A DNA stretch of 64,000 bases from Echinicola vietnamensis DSM 17526 (GTDB lineage Bacteria > Bacteroidota > Bacteroidia > Cytophagales > Cyclobacteriaceae): contig NC_019904.1 in NCBI RefSeq assembly GCF_000325705.1, forward strand, positions 2,916,001-2,980,000. The letters are read 5' to 3'. A program made the position numbers and the translations under genes. Below, piece after piece: positions 1 through 8,686 of this stretch. Under the pieces are notes generated by a model. That model was not told the DNA's origin and searched no databases. It saw only the letters and a program-made list of their open reading frames with translations. Numbering within the stretch: the stretch's first letter is position 1; each line of letters starts with the position of its first letter.

Positions 1-2
1 GA

Positions 3-632
3 ATGAATGGCATGATCGATAATGAAGATTTTGATCTGTTTGTGGAGGCTGTGGTAGAAGTAGCCACCGATGCAGGCTTTGGTGACCAAGAGATCTTGGG
101 TCCGGTAGGACAGCTGTTGGAAGGCACCAGGGATGCGATCGTACAGCGTGAAGATGGTACCATGATCGATCTTTACACGAGATTAGGAGGGACCGTAATG
201 GTGGAAGATGCTGACGGTAACATGGAAGAAGCAGGGTACCTGCCGCTTAAAGCAGTCGTTACCGAAACAGTACTTTTAGTAGCCAGTGATCCGGAATTTG
301 CGGACTTGAAGCCTTACTTCCCTGTTTTGCTGGCTGAAGTAGGAGCAGGGGATATGTCAGGATTTAATACTTTGGTGGAGAATTTCAGTGATCTACTGGC
401 GCAGTCCATAGGTTCTACCAATTACATGTATGAAGGCATGAACATGGCAGATGCTCACAATCCTGATGTGAACCCTAGAATGACCGGTAAGATCACCTCT
501 GCAGATTATGATTTGTTTATCCAAGCAGTGGTAAAAGCAGCTACCAATAAAGGGGTGCCGGAATCTGTTATCGCAGAATTTGGGGCATTATTGACCAGTG
601 AAGGGCTTAAAGGAGCGATTGTCCAAGGATAA
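3..632 (+). CDS. Tandem group I truncated-hemoglobin-like protein, 3' part
   Basis: The gene runs in from before the window, so the ATG at base 3 is probably internal. Residues 1-48 look like the end of one globin unit and residues about 57-209 like a second unit. Its start (LYTRLGG) resembles the first helix of group I truncated globins. A later YMYEGMNMADAH stretch puts His152 where the proximal haem histidine lies, and the tail resembles the globin end (GVPESVIAEF). The two unit ends align (NGMIDNEDFDLF and TGKITSADYDLF), which argues for internal duplication. Haem or oxygen/NO binding is inferred from family likeness only. The gene is convergent with hisB across a shared terminator hairpin. 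The family assignment is moderate, since truncated globins are usually single-domain and this one is atypical. Confidence 0.6.
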   Translation: MNGMIDNEDFDLFVEAVVEVATDAGFGDQEILGPVGQLLEGTRDAIVQREDGTMIDLYTRLGGTVMVEDADGNMEEAGYLPLKAVVTETVLLVASDPEFADLKPYFPVLLAEVGAGDMSGFNTLVENFSDLLAQSIGSTNYMYEGMNMADAHNPDVNPRMTGKITSADYDLFIQAVVKAATNKGVPESVIAEFGALLTSEGLKGAIVQG

Positions 633-677
633 TTCCAGGGATCAGAGCGGTTTAGACAGCCTTGGTTTATGATCATG

Positions 678-711
678 AAAAAGGCTTTCCAGTTGGGGAA
701 AGCCTTTTTTT
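678..711. terminator. Bidirectional terminator between globin-like gene and hisB
   Basis: A 13-bp stem (arms 678-690 and 697-709, core AAGGCTTTCC/GGAAAGCCTT) has a 6-base loop. It is T-rich on the plus side and, read from the other strand, also ends in a T run. It separates two convergent genes. Confidence 0.85.
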
Positions 712-731
712 GTGCTTATGGTCCATTTTAT

Positions 732-1829
732 TTATAAGACTCCTTTGGTACTGGGAAGCTGGTTAAGCGCAGCAATATCCCTTTTTACGGCCATCTTGAT
801 GGCACGTGCGAGACCTTTAAAGATAGCCTCGATTTTATGGTGTTCATTGGCTCCTTCCGCTTTGATGTTGAGGTTACACTTTGCGGTGTCACTGAAGGAT
901 TTGAAGAAGTGGTAAAACATTTCTGTGGGCATATCGCCAATTTTTTCCCTGTTGAACTCGGCTTCCCACATCATCCAAGGACGTCCGCCAAAGTCTATGG
1001 CCACTTGGGCCAGTACATCATCCATAGGCAGTAAAAAGCCGTATCGGTAAATGCCCTTTTTGTCTCCCAAGGCCTTCAGGTAAGCTTCTCCCAGGGCCAA
1101 AGCGGTATCTTCGATGGTGTGGTGCTCATCGATGTGCAGGTCGCCATTGACCTTGATGTCCAGGTCGGTGCCGCCATGCTTGCCCAGCTGCTCCAGCATG
1201 TGATCAAAGAATGGTAGTCCGGTATCGATCTGACATTTTCCTGATCCATCCAAATTAACCATGATTTCAATCTGGGTTTCCGAAGTGCTTCTTTTAACCT
1301 GCCCTATTCGAGAAGGAAGTCGCAGGAATTCGTAGATTTCATCCCATGAAGTGGTACTTAAGGCGGCACCTTCAGCGGCTTCTTCTCCGATGAAAATGGC
1401 TTGCGTTCCTAGATTTTTGGCCAGTTGGACATCCGTTTTGCGGTCGCCGATGACGAAGGAATGGGCAAGGTCATAGTCTCCTTTCAGGTAGTCGGTAAGC
1501 AGACCTGTCCGTGGTTTGCGGGTAGGTGCATTTTCATGCTCAAATGTCTTGTCAATATGAATGGCAGAAAAAACCACTCCTTCCTCTTCCAATGTTTTGA
1601 GCATTTTGTATTGGGCAGGCCAAAAGGTGTCTTCGGGAAAAGAATCGGTGCCCAAGCCATCTTGGTTGGTCACCATCACCAGTTCGTAATCTGTTTCTTC
1701 AGCGATCTTTCTGAGGTTGGAAATGGCCTTTGGATAGAATTCCAGCTTTTCCAAGCTATCCACTTGATAATCTACTGGTGGCTCCTTAATGATGGTGCCG
1801 TCGCGATCTATAAAGAGTACTTTTTTCAT
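732..1829 (-). CDS. hisB: Bifunctional histidinol-phosphatase / imidazoleglycerol-phosphate dehydratase HisB
   Basis: This enzyme performs steps 6 and 8 of histidine synthesis. Residues 1-165 are a HAD phosphatase with the DRDGT nucleophile motif (Asp8, Asp10) and GDRKTD near 129. Residues about 180-365 are the IGP dehydratase, with FFDHML and the metal-binding HHTIED (236-241), ending in SSKGVL as in E. coli HisB. The length (365 aa) is normal for the fusion. The zinc loop of the E. coli phosphatase half, which has three Cys before RKP, is here [17 protein letters not shown] and contains no Cys. It is the last gene of hisGDCB. hisHAFI do not follow, so the rest of the pathway must be encoded elsewhere. 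The start is an ATG 81 bp after hisC. Confidence 0.97.
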   Translation of the reverse strand: MKKVLFIDRDGTIIKEPPVDYQVDSLEKLEFYPKAISNLRKIAEETDYELVMVTNQDGLGTDSFPEDTFWPAQYKMLKTLEEEGVVFSAIHIDKTFEHENAPTRKPRTGLLTDYLKGDYDLAHSFVIGDRKTDVQLAKNLGTQAIFIGEEAAEGAALSTTSWDEIYEFLRLPSRIGQVKRSTSETQIEIMVNLDGSGKCQIDTGLPFFDHMLEQLGKHGGTDLDIKVNGDLHIDEHHTIEDTALALGEAYLKALGDKKGIYRYGFLLPMDDVLAQVAIDFGGRPWMMWEAEFNREKIGDMPTEMFYHFFKSFSDTAKCNLNIKAEGANEHHKIEAIFKGLARAIKMAVKRDIAALNQLPSTKGVL

Positions 1830-1910
1830 GGTTGTAATGTTGTAGAACTGTTAATTGGTTAAGTTGAAGGAGCAGTCAAGGTGCTTTTGAGTGACCAGTG
1901 ATGGCATTGA

Positions 1911-2975
1911 TCAGGATAGGCTAGTCGCAATAAATTCCGATAGCTTTCCGATCAATTGATCATTTTCCTCTCTTGTGCCCACTGAGATTCTTAGGCATTG
2001 GTCACAGAGCACTACCTTCGAGCGGTCCCTGACGATGATTTGCTGTTCGATCAAATGGTCGTAGGTTTCCTTTGCTGCGGGCACTTCCACCAAGACAAAA
2101 TTAGCGTGTGTAGGATGGATTTTTTTTATGCCGTCCATTTTGCTGAGTGCGTGCAGCAGGTAATCCCGTTCTTGAAGCATTTCCTTTACCATCTGTTTCA
2201 TTTTGGAGGTGTCCTGAAGGGCTTTTAGTACGGTTTCCTGGGTCAGTCCACTGATGTTATAGGGTGGTTTGATCTTATTGAGAATCCGAATGATCGGCAA
2301 GGATGCAAAGGCCATTCCCAGCCTAAGCGCAGCCAATCCCCATGCTTTGGAAAAGGTCTGCATGACCAGCAGGTTAGGGTGCTGGGGCAGTTCCGCTGTG
2401 AAGCTCGGTTCATCACTAAAGTCAATATATGCCTCATCTACCACCACCAAGCCATCAAATCCTACTATGATCTTCAGGATATCTTTTCTTCTGACCTTGT
2501 TTCCGCTGGGATTATTGGGAGAACAGATGAAAATGATCTTGGTATTTTCATCCACGGCCTCCAGTATAGCATCAGGGCGAAGCTGAAAATCTGCGCTAAG
2601 GTTGACCCTTTTAATGCTGATGTCATTGATGTCAGCGCTTACCTCGTACATGCCATAGGTAGGCGGAAGGATGATGATGTTATCCTTTCCAGGACGGCAA
2701 AAGGCCCTCATGAGCAGGTCAATGGCCTCATCGCTACCATTGCCAATGAAAATCTGTTCCACAGGTACCTGCTTGATGGCGCTGATTTTTTCCTTCAAGG
2801 CATGCTGGTAAGGGTCCGGATAGCGGTTAAAGCTTTCTGCAGTAATGGAGCCGAAAGGATTTTCATTGGCATCCAAAAACACCCCTTCTTTGCCGGTATA
2901 CTCATCCCTTGCAGAGGAATAAGGCTTCAATTGGGCGATATGAGGGCGCAGCAGTTTGTTCAGGTCGAAAGCCAT
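1911..2975 (-). CDS. hisC: Histidinol-phosphate aminotransferase HisC
   Basis: A PLP-dependent class II aminotransferase (354 aa) that converts imidazole-acetol phosphate and glutamate to histidinol phosphate. Visible signatures are DANENPFG near 35-42, CSPNNPSG (151-158), VVDEAYIDF (Asp180 for the PLP pyridine nitrogen) and TFSKAWGLAALRLG with the Schiff-base lysine at 210. The C-terminal RISVGTREEND is typical of HisC. The ATG lies only 3 bases after the hisD stop, so the two genes are probably translationally coupled. It is cytoplasmic, and nothing is missing. Confidence 0.97.
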   Translation of the reverse strand: MAFDLNKLLRPHIAQLKPYSSARDEYTGKEGVFLDANENPFGSITAESFNRYPDPYQHALKEKISAIKQVPVEQIFIGNGSDEAIDLLMRAFCRPGKDNIIILPPTYGMYEVSADINDISIKRVNLSADFQLRPDAILEAVDENTKIIFICSPNNPSGNKVRRKDILKIIVGFDGLVVVDEAYIDFSDEPSFTAELPQHPNLLVMQTFSKAWGLAALRLGMAFASLPIIRILNKIKPPYNISGLTQETVLKALQDTSKMKQMVKEMLQERDYLLHALSKMDGIKKIHPTHANFVLVEVPAAKETYDHLIEQQIIVRDRSKVVLCDQCLRISVGTREENDQLIGKLSEFIATSLS

Positions 2976-2978
2976 TTT

Positions 2979-4268
2979 TTACTTTTCTTTAAGGTATTTT
3001 AAACGGATGGAAACAGCGTTTTTGTGTGCGTCAAGGAGCTCGTTTCCTGCCATCACCTCAATGGTAGGGCCTAAGTTTTGAAGGCCTTTTTCCGTAATCT
3101 TTTGATAGGTGATTTTTTTCACAAAGCTATCCAATGACACTCCGCTGTAATTTCTGGCAAACCCATAGGTGGGTAAGGTGTGGTTGGTGCCGGAGGCATA
3201 ATCCCCAGCTGATTCCGGGGTGAAGTTGCCGATAAAGACTGAACCGGCATTGACGATATTTGCCACCACTTCGTCCTCGTTGGCCACATTAATGATGAGG
3301 TGCTCCGGGGCATAGTCATTGATCAGGGCAATGGCCTTTTCCTGATTGCCCATGACTACAGCAATGCTGTTTTCCAATGCTTTTTTGGCGATATCCTTTC
3401 GGGGAAGTTTAGCAAGTTGCTTGTCTACTTCCTTAAGTGTTTTTTTGGCGACTTTTGAAGCGGTGGCGACCAAAATGACTTGACTGTCGATGCCATGCTC
3501 GGCTTGAGAGAGCAGGTCTGCGGCCACAAATGCCGGTACCGCTGATTCATCGGCATATACCAAGACCTCGGAAGGCCCGGCAGGCATATCGATGGCAATT
3601 CCCTTTTTCGTGGCCAGTTGCTTGGCAGCAGTGACATATTGGTTGCCCGGACCAAATATCTTGGCCACCTGCGGAACACTTTCGGTGCCATAGGTGAGGG
3701 CAGCAATGGCTTGAGCGCCGCCTGCTTTGACAATTTTGTCGATACCGATCAAGTTGGCCGTGTATAAAATGGCCGGATGGATTTTTCCCTCCTTGTTTGG
3801 TGGGGTGCAAAGGACAATTTCCTCACATCCTGCAATGTTGGCGGGGATGCCCAGCATCAACACGGTAGAGAATAATGGCGCTGTTCCACCGGGGATGTAC
3901 AGGCCTACTTTTTGGATTGGCACGCTTCTGCGCATGCAGGTTACCCCTTCCATGACTTCCATGCTCAGGTCTTCCGTTTGCTGGGCTTTATGGAACTTCT
4001 CAATATTTACTTTGGCTTGCTGAATGGCAGATTTTAAGGATTCATCCACCTGCTCATATGCCTCGTTGATCTCATCGCGTGACACCAGAAGGTTGTCGAT
4101 TTCTACATGATCATATTCCAATGCGAACTTTTTCAGCGCTTTGTCCCCTTGCCGGCTGACTTTGCGCATGATCGGCTTGACGATTTTTTGGATATCCTTC
4201 ATCTTTTGAACTGGCCGGGCCAGTTCCTTTTGCCATTCACTTTGGGTGGGATTGGTTATGGTTCTCAT
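2979..4268 (-). CDS. hisD: Histidinol dehydrogenase HisD
   Basis: Catalyses the last two steps of histidine synthesis, the NAD-dependent four-electron oxidation of histidinol to histidine, with zinc. The 429-aa product shows the family stretches YIPGGTAPLFSTVLML, KIFGPGNQYVTAAKQL, DMPAGPSEVLV, AEHGIDSQ and FTPESAGDYASGTNHTLPT. The open frame reaches back to a TTG that touches the hisG stop. The ATG 24 bases further in (MRTITNPTQSEW) is the more likely start, giving a 24-base gap after hisG. It is the second gene of hisGDCB. Confidence 0.95.
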   Translation of the reverse strand: MRTITNPTQSEWQKELARPVQKMKDIQKIVKPIMRKVSRQGDKALKKFALEYDHVEIDNLLVSRDEINEAYEQVDESLKSAIQQAKVNIEKFHKAQQTEDLSMEVMEGVTCMRRSVPIQKVGLYIPGGTAPLFSTVLMLGIPANIAGCEEIVLCTPPNKEGKIHPAILYTANLIGIDKIVKAGGAQAIAALTYGTESVPQVAKIFGPGNQYVTAAKQLATKKGIAIDMPAGPSEVLVYADESAVPAFVAADLLSQAEHGIDSQVILVATASKVAKKTLKEVDKQLAKLPRKDIAKKALENSIAVVMGNQEKAIALINDYAPEHLIINVANEDEVVANIVNAGSVFIGNFTPESAGDYASGTNHTLPTYGFARNYSGVSLDSFVKKITYQKITEKGLQNLGPTIEVMAGNELLDAHKNAVSIRLKYLKEK

Positions 4269-4292
4269 TTGAAACGTGTCTTTGGGGAGCAA

Positions 4293-5153
4293 TTAAATCA
4301 CCATTTTTTCAATTGGGACCACTAAGATGCCTTCTGCTCCGGCAGCGCGCAATTCTTCGATGTTTTCCCAAAACTGATCTTCACTTAGTACCGAATGTAC
4401 GGAAGACCAACCTTCCTGTGCCAGTGGCAAGATGGTAGGACTGCGCATGCCCGGAATCAGGGAGATGATTTTATCCAGTGATTCATTGGGAGCATTGAGC
4501 AGGACGTATTTGTTGCTTTTACCGGTTTGGACAGCATTTATACGGAAAAGTAACTTTTCCACTATGGCCATCTTTTCGCTGTTTAGGCCCTTATGGCTGA
4601 TCAGCACGGCTTCGGATTTAAAGATTTCTTCGACTTCCTTGAGCCCGTTCATCATCAGGGTAGACCCTGAACTCACGATATCACAGATGCCTTCTGCCAA
4701 GCCAATGCTTGGTGCTATCTCCACTGACCCACTGATTTCGTGGATTTCCGCATTGATATGGTTGGCTTTAAGGTAATCTCCGAGAATCTTAGTGTAACTC
4801 GTGGCGATGTTTTTACCTTCAAAGTAGGAAAGCCCTGGATATTCCTGGCTCTTGGGGATGGCCAAGGACAAGCGGCATTTGGAGAAGCCCAGTTTTTTGA
4901 GCACATCCACGCTTTTGTCTTTTTCTACCAGTTCGTTTTCTCCCACGATGCCCAAATCGGCCACTCCGTCGGCCACGTAGCCCGGAATGTCATCGTCCCT
5001 AAGGTAAAGGAACTCAATGGGGAAATTGGTGGAAGTGGATTTGAGCTTACCGGTTCCGTTATAGAATTTGATGCCACATTCTTTGATGAGGCTCAATGAA
5101 TCTTCACTTAATCGACCGCTTTTTTGGACGGCTATGCGGATAATATTTTCCAT
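4293..5153 (-). CDS. hisG: ATP phosphoribosyltransferase HisG, long form
   Basis: The first and rate-controlling enzyme of histidine synthesis, condensing ATP with PRPP. At 286 aa it is the long form: a catalytic bilobal part (residues about 1-210, with VADLGIVGENE and the PRPP-loop region SSGSTLMMNGL) followed by a C-terminal regulatory domain (about 215-286). Long-form HisG works without HisZ and is feedback-inhibited by histidine through that domain (family knowledge). It is the first structural gene of hisGDCB. Upstream are a His-rich leader ORF, RNA hairpins and a promoter, so transcription or translation is probably also controlled by charged tRNA-His. Confidence 0.96.
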   Translation of the reverse strand: MENIIRIAVQKSGRLSEDSLSLIKECGIKFYNGTGKLKSTSTNFPIEFLYLRDDDIPGYVADGVADLGIVGENELVEKDKSVDVLKKLGFSKCRLSLAIPKSQEYPGLSYFEGKNIATSYTKILGDYLKANHINAEIHEISGSVEIAPSIGLAEGICDIVSSGSTLMMNGLKEVEEIFKSEAVLISHKGLNSEKMAIVEKLLFRINAVQTGKSNKYVLLNAPNESLDKIISLIPGMRSPTILPLAQEGWSSVHSVLSEDQFWENIEELRAAGAEGILVVPIEKMVI

Positions 5154-5207
5154 GAAATAAAGATACGAATATGAATAGTTCTTTTATGAAATTCTGTGAA
5201 TCAATCG

Positions 5208-5233
5208 GGCTGCATGATGGTTTGCCTACAGCC
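5208..5233 (-). promoter_or_regulatory. Candidate his attenuator hairpin
   Basis: In the minus-strand RNA a 7-bp stem (GGCUGUA with UGCAGCC, plus-strand arms 5227-5233 and 5208-5214) encloses a 12-base loop. The loop contains GGCAAAC (5220-5226), which can alternatively pair with GUUUGCC (5302-5308) inside the leader ORF. A good U-run does not follow, so termination is uncertain and the switch could be translational. Confidence 0.45.
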
Positions 5234-5255
5234 TCTGGGGCGATATGTAAATAGT

Positions 5256-5274
5256 ATTCCTCCTTAGGAGGAAT
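5256..5274 (-). promoter_or_regulatory. Hairpin over the end of the his leader ORF
   Basis: A perfect inverted repeat, ATTCCTCC-TTA-GGAGGAAT on the plus strand, has 8-bp arms and a 3-base loop. The loop is exactly the stop codon of the His-rich leader ORF, and the 5' RNA arm overlaps the last His and Ser codons. A ribosome stalled at the His codons would therefore change this structure. Confidence 0.6.
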
Positions 5275-5353
5275 GATGGAAATGATGAACAGTCGCAGTG
5301 GGGCAAACTGTAAAAAATGGCATAGCGATGATATTTGATTTGCTGCTGTTCAT
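5264..5353 (-). CDS. Histidine leader peptide (hisL-like)
   Basis: A 29-codon ORF just upstream of hisG that ends in Val-His-His-Phe-His-His-Ser-Ser-stop: four His codons out of five (CAT CAT TTC CAT CAT). The stop codon sits in the loop of a tight hairpin. A second in-frame ATG at 5323 would give a 19-residue peptide with the same end. The first ATG is only about 10 bases from the -7 element, so it would be almost leaderless. The layout (promoter, His-run ORF, alternative RNA pairings, hisG) matches ribosome-mediated attenuation as known for the enterobacterial his operon. It has no sequence likeness to that leader and is inferred from position and His content. Confidence 0.8.
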   Translation of the reverse strand: MNSSKSNIIAMPFFTVCPTATVHHFHHSS

Positions 5354-5363
5354 GATAATGCTA

Positions 5364-5394
5364 CAAAATTAATCAGCTATCGCTATTATCCAAA
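5364..5394 (-). promoter_or_regulatory. his operon promoter, Bacteroidota type
   Basis: On the minus strand: TTTG (5391-5394), a 19-bp spacer, then TAATTTTG (5364-5371). This is an exact match to the Bacteroidota -33 TTTG / -7 TAnnTTTG pattern. It lies between the hemA stop and the His-rich leader ORF. Confidence 0.75.
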
Positions 5395-5429
5395 AATTGA
5401 TAACGTTTTTTCGGGAAATTAATGATTCC

Positions 5430-6671
5430 TTAAAGAAAAGTCTGATTGATCAAGGAATTATAAACTTTCCGCTCCTTATCATCCTTGATGGACTTCAGGG
5501 TTACAACTGTCTTTTTGATGATTTTTTGGATCATGGCATCCATGACCTTTTCGTAAGGACAAGAAGGCGCCTCGTTCATCAGTCGCTGATAACGATCCAT
5601 TTCTTCTGCTTTGATGGCTTGAAGGGCTGCTTTCATGGACCGGATCGAGGCTAGGTTTTTGTTGTCATTTTTCCAAGTGATAAACTCTTCCATATAGGTG
5701 TTGAGGATGGTTTTGACATCTTGGATGCTGGCTTTTTTCTGTTCCATGGCCGTTTGGGTGACTTTTCCGATATCATCCATGTCGTACAGCATTATACCAG
5801 GCACATTGGCCACTTCGGGGGCAATGCTTCGCGGAATCGATATGTCCACGAGAATTTTAAACATTACATCTTTGGCCTGAAGATCCTTTTTTTCGAGGAT
5901 CGGAGCGGTCACCGAAGGAGATGATATGATGATGTCAAATTGGTGAATTTCACCAGGTAAAAGGTCAAGCGGCAAGTAGGCCAACTCGGTTTTAAACTTA
6001 TCATTAAACTGGGCAATCTTATCGTGGCTGCGGTTAAAGACGGTCAGTGCCGTATGTCCTTTGGAGCAAAGGTGCTTACAGACATTCTGTCCCATCTCCC
6101 CAAAACCGATTACGGCAATTCGGGCAGACTTAAACATGCTTTGGTATTCTTCGATCATGTCCACAGCAGCATAGGAGGCGGAACTGATGCCTGAGCGAAA
6201 GCCGGTTTGACTCGCAATTCTTTTGTTTGCACTGAAAATTACCTGCAGCAGCCGATGGGTATAGGTACCCGTGGCTTGCGCTTCATGGGCCAGTTGATAG
6301 GCTTGCTTGATCTGTGAACGGATTTGTGCATCTCCCAAAATCTGGGATTCCAATCCGGAGGATACTTGGAAAATATAGTTTAAGACCGCCTCTTCTTCAT
6401 GCTCTTGGGAAAATATTTCCAATGCGGTAGCGATGTTTTGTTGCTTGACTTGGCACAAACAATCCAGTAGCGCATAAGCTCCGCTTTCTTCACCAAAGAA
6501 GAGAATTTCAGTCCTGTTGCAGGTAGAAATGGCGATGACCTCTTCTACTTCCAATACTTCCTTGGCCTTGGATAGAAATTGACTCACTTCGTTAATGTTT
6601 AGCGCAAAGCGCTCTCTAACAGCAATGTCAGTGGTCTTATGGGATAAGCTTAAAAGTCTAAACTGAATCAT
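5430..6671 (-). CDS. hemA: Glutamyl-tRNA reductase HemA
   Basis: The first committed step of C5-pathway tetrapyrrole synthesis: NADPH reduction of glutamyl-tRNA to glutamate-1-semialdehyde. The 413-aa product has the catalytic region STCNRTE with the nucleophilic Cys51, SGLESQILGDAQI (about 107-119), a Rossmann segment (IAVIGFGEMGQNV, about 185-197) and a C-terminal helical dimerisation part. It is cytoplasmic. It stands alone: upstream is a 670-bp gap, and downstream the his promoter starts 36 bases after its stop. The ATG agrees with the conserved N-terminus (LLSLSHKTTDIAVRE). Confidence 0.95.
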   Translation of the reverse strand: MIQFRLLSLSHKTTDIAVRERFALNINEVSQFLSKAKEVLEVEEVIAISTCNRTEILFFGEESGAYALLDCLCQVKQQNIATALEIFSQEHEEEAVLNYIFQVSSGLESQILGDAQIRSQIKQAYQLAHEAQATGTYTHRLLQVIFSANKRIASQTGFRSGISSASYAAVDMIEEYQSMFKSARIAVIGFGEMGQNVCKHLCSKGHTALTVFNRSHDKIAQFNDKFKTELAYLPLDLLPGEIHQFDIIISSPSVTAPILEKKDLQAKDVMFKILVDISIPRSIAPEVANVPGIMLYDMDDIGKVTQTAMEQKKASIQDVKTILNTYMEEFITWKNDNKNLASIRSMKAALQAIKAEEMDRYQRLMNEAPSCPYEKVMDAMIQKIIKKTVVTLKSIKDDKERKVYNSLINQTFL

Positions 6672-7304
6672 AATGTCTCTTTCTGATTTGAACCAGAAGC
6701 TACTTGCTTCCTTCCATGATCGTTGTTTGAAAATATGTACGCTGCAGAATGGACGGTTGGATTTATAAAACGGAGAAAAACAGCTATTTGGAATGTTTAT
6801 AAATAAGAGCGAGGTGTTTTTAGAGAAGCATTCTCAGAAAAGCGGATGGGCCTCGATGCTTTTGGGCCATGCTATATTTACGACTTATGAATTTCCTTTC
6901 CGCGCAGGTTACGGCATGTACTTGGTGCCATTGGAACTTTGTGGTCTTTTTTATCCGAGGTATTACCATTAAGCAAACGGGTAGTCTGAACTTTTAAGCT
7001 TGTCCTTTATCTGCTGGTATGGGGGAACAGTGATCCGCCATGTCGGTACCAGAAACACAGTTGACTTTTGACTTGTAGAAAAGTAGGGAAATATAAAGTG
7101 AAACAAGCCACATGCTGAATAGGGGATGCCATAGCCCGAATGAATTTTTTTTAAAAAAAAAGTAAATGTTAGCAATCCATTGAGGATACCTGTTTCGTAG
7201 ATAGTTAAAAGCGGTTAAACAAAAAAAGTAAGTTGGTTAATAAACGTTTTACGCATTTCTTCATTGCGTCGAATTTAGTTTGTGGTTCAATTTTTTAAAA
7301 TTGG
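6672..7304. other. Long non-coding gap with a dispersed repeat
   Basis: About 630 bp without a credible gene; short open frames here have low-complexity, frame-inconsistent products. It holds the hemA upstream region and one copy of a dispersed repeat (6904-6980). No RNA gene was recognised. Confidence 0.6.
6904..6980. repeat. Dispersed intergenic repeat, copy A
   Basis: The segment starting GCAGGTTACGGCATGTACTTGG and ending near TATTACCATTAAGCAAACGG aligns with 14734-14802, with a few substitutions and a short gap. Both copies lie in large intergenic gaps. Confidence 0.6.
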
Positions 7305-7333
7305 AAAGGAGTGGTTTTGTAAACCACTCCTTT
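7305..7333. terminator. Terminator downstream of the SUI1-like gene
   Basis: An inverted repeat AAAGGAGTGGTTT / AAACCACTCCTTT (7305-7317, 7321-7333) has a 3-base loop. It lies 5 bases beyond the stop of the minus-strand gene and is followed by TTTCC-AATTTT on that strand. A stronger T-run lies on the plus side. Confidence 0.7.
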
Positions 7334-7337
7334 TTTA

Positions 7338-7694
7338 TTATCCACCGGATTTTTTGGCTTTATAATTTTGCTGAAGCAGCATCTCGAGGACCTTATCGCG
7401 GTGATCGCCTTGGATGAGGATTTCTCCGTCTTTAGCACTTCCTCCTACACCGCATTTGCTTTTTAAGGTTTTGCCGAGTGCTTTTAGATCATCTTCGGTT
7501 CCGATAAATCCGGCGATAAGCGTCACTTGCTTGCCTCCTCGGGCTTTTTTGTCCAGCATCACTTTGAGGTTTTGCTGGTGAGGGGGAAGGGTTTCTGCTT
7601 GTTCGTCCCCAAATTCATCGTAATCAAATTCATCGCTTGTGGAATACACCACACCATCCCGTTTTTTCCAGTCGTTGTTCTTTTTTCTTCCCAT
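7338..7694 (-). CDS. SUI1/eIF1-family translation factor (YciH-like)
   Basis: A 118-aa protein whose second half (residues about 45-115) is a SUI1 domain: [16 protein letters not shown] followed by [21 protein letters not shown], the typical core of bacterial YciH and eukaryotic eIF1. In E. coli YciH affects start-codon fidelity; its role in Bacteroidota is not established. The acidic N-terminal linker ([13 protein letters not shown]) is lineage-specific. Start choice: the frame is open from a GTG at 7721. ATG at 7703 overlaps the stop of the UspA gene (ATGA), and ATG at 7694 (MGRKKNNDW) gives the most family-like N-terminus. It is coupled to the upstream stress-protein gene. Confidence 0.88.
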   Translation of the reverse strand: MGRKKNNDWKKRDGVVYSTSDEFDYDEFGDEQAETLPPHQQNLKVMLDKKARGGKQVTLIAGFIGTEDDLKALGKTLKSKCGVGGSAKDGEILIQGDHRDKVLEMLLQQNYKAKKSGG

Positions 7695-7699
7695 AATCG

Positions 7700-8548
7700 T
7701 CATTTCATCTTCATGGTCCACACGGGTCTTTTGGCGTGGTTTACCACATCCTCTGCTATACTGCCACTGAGAAGGTGCATAAACCCAGTCCTGCCGTGGG
7801 TGGCCATGGCTATCATGTCAATATTGTTTTCTTCGGAATATTGGATAATGCCATCTTCCTCAGAATCGCTGTTGTAAATCTCAAAGGTAACATTCTCCAA
7901 ATGGTTCTTGGTGATGAATTCCTTGATTTTGGCCTTGCTGTCTTTGGAGTTTTCGAAGCTGTTCGGTGTATTGATCTTGACCAGATGAAGCTCCGCCTGA
8001 AGGGTTTCTTGCAGCTTTTTCAGCTGATTAAAGGTTTTTTTGTTTTCATCTCCAAAATCACTCGCAAAAAGAATGTTTTTCACCGATGATGGATTGATTT
8101 TGCTTTTAATGGTGATCACTGGGCATTCGGCGTGCCGGACTACTTTTTCGGTATTCGAACCGATCAATAGCTCTTCAAGTCCACTGGTGCCTTTGGAACC
8201 CATGACGATGAGATCGGCTTTGATTTCTGCTATTTCATTGGATATCCCGGCGTAAGGATTCCCAAATGTGATTTTAGTGGAGAACTTATAGGGGATGTCC
8301 TTCATTTTTGCGGCAATGGCGGCCACTTGTTCCTTCCTTTTTTCCACCAGCTCGACCATAAAAACTTGCTGCATTTCATCACCTCCAAGCCCTACTTCCC
8401 CGGTGGTGTTGAAATTTTGTCCCGTGGGGATTTCAATGACATGGAGGAGCTTTAGGTGTCCTTGGGTAAGGGCAGCCAGTTCTTTGGCAAAGTCAAAGGC
8501 ATTCTCCGCTTCTTCTGAAAAATCGTAAGGCACTAAGATGGTTTTCAT
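7700..8548 (-). CDS. Tandem-domain universal stress protein (UspA family)
   Basis: A 282-aa cytoplasmic protein made of two Usp domains. Domain 1 (1-about 145) starts [15 protein letters not shown] and ends with [22 protein letters not shown]. Domain 2 (about 155-282) starts [10 protein letters not shown] and ends with [22 protein letters not shown]. Both carry the G-2x-G-9x-G-S/N ATP-binding pattern, so ATP binding is likely. Such proteins bind nucleotide and help survival under stress, but the exact task is unknown. Its stop overlaps the beginning of the SUI1-like gene, suggesting a two-gene operon. Confidence 0.93.
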   Translation of the reverse strand: MKTILVPYDFSEEAENAFDFAKELAALTQGHLKLLHVIEIPTGQNFNTTGEVGLGGDEMQQVFMVELVEKRKEQVAAIAAKMKDIPYKFSTKITFGNPYAGISNEIAEIKADLIVMGSKGTSGLEELLIGSNTEKVVRHAECPVITIKSKINPSSVKNILFASDFGDENKKTFNQLKKLQETLQAELHLVKINTPNSFENSKDSKAKIKEFITKNHLENVTFEIYNSDSEEDGIIQYSEENNIDMIAMATHGRTGFMHLLSGSIAEDVVNHAKRPVWTMKMK

Positions 8549-8686
8549 AGTTGTCGTTTTTGATTAAAATGTTCTAAAATCAAATTACAAAAAAGGCGTA
8601 ATTATAACCAGTTTATTTCCTGGTATTATCTTAAACGAATTTCATGCCGGATAAGGTGTGAAAAGAGCGATGAAAAAGCAATTCAC

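Noticed and set aside
6969..7175. 68-aa open frame on the minus strand
   Set aside because: Phe/Ser-rich product with no family likeness, within a repeat-bearing gap and running over an A-tract; no sign of coding.
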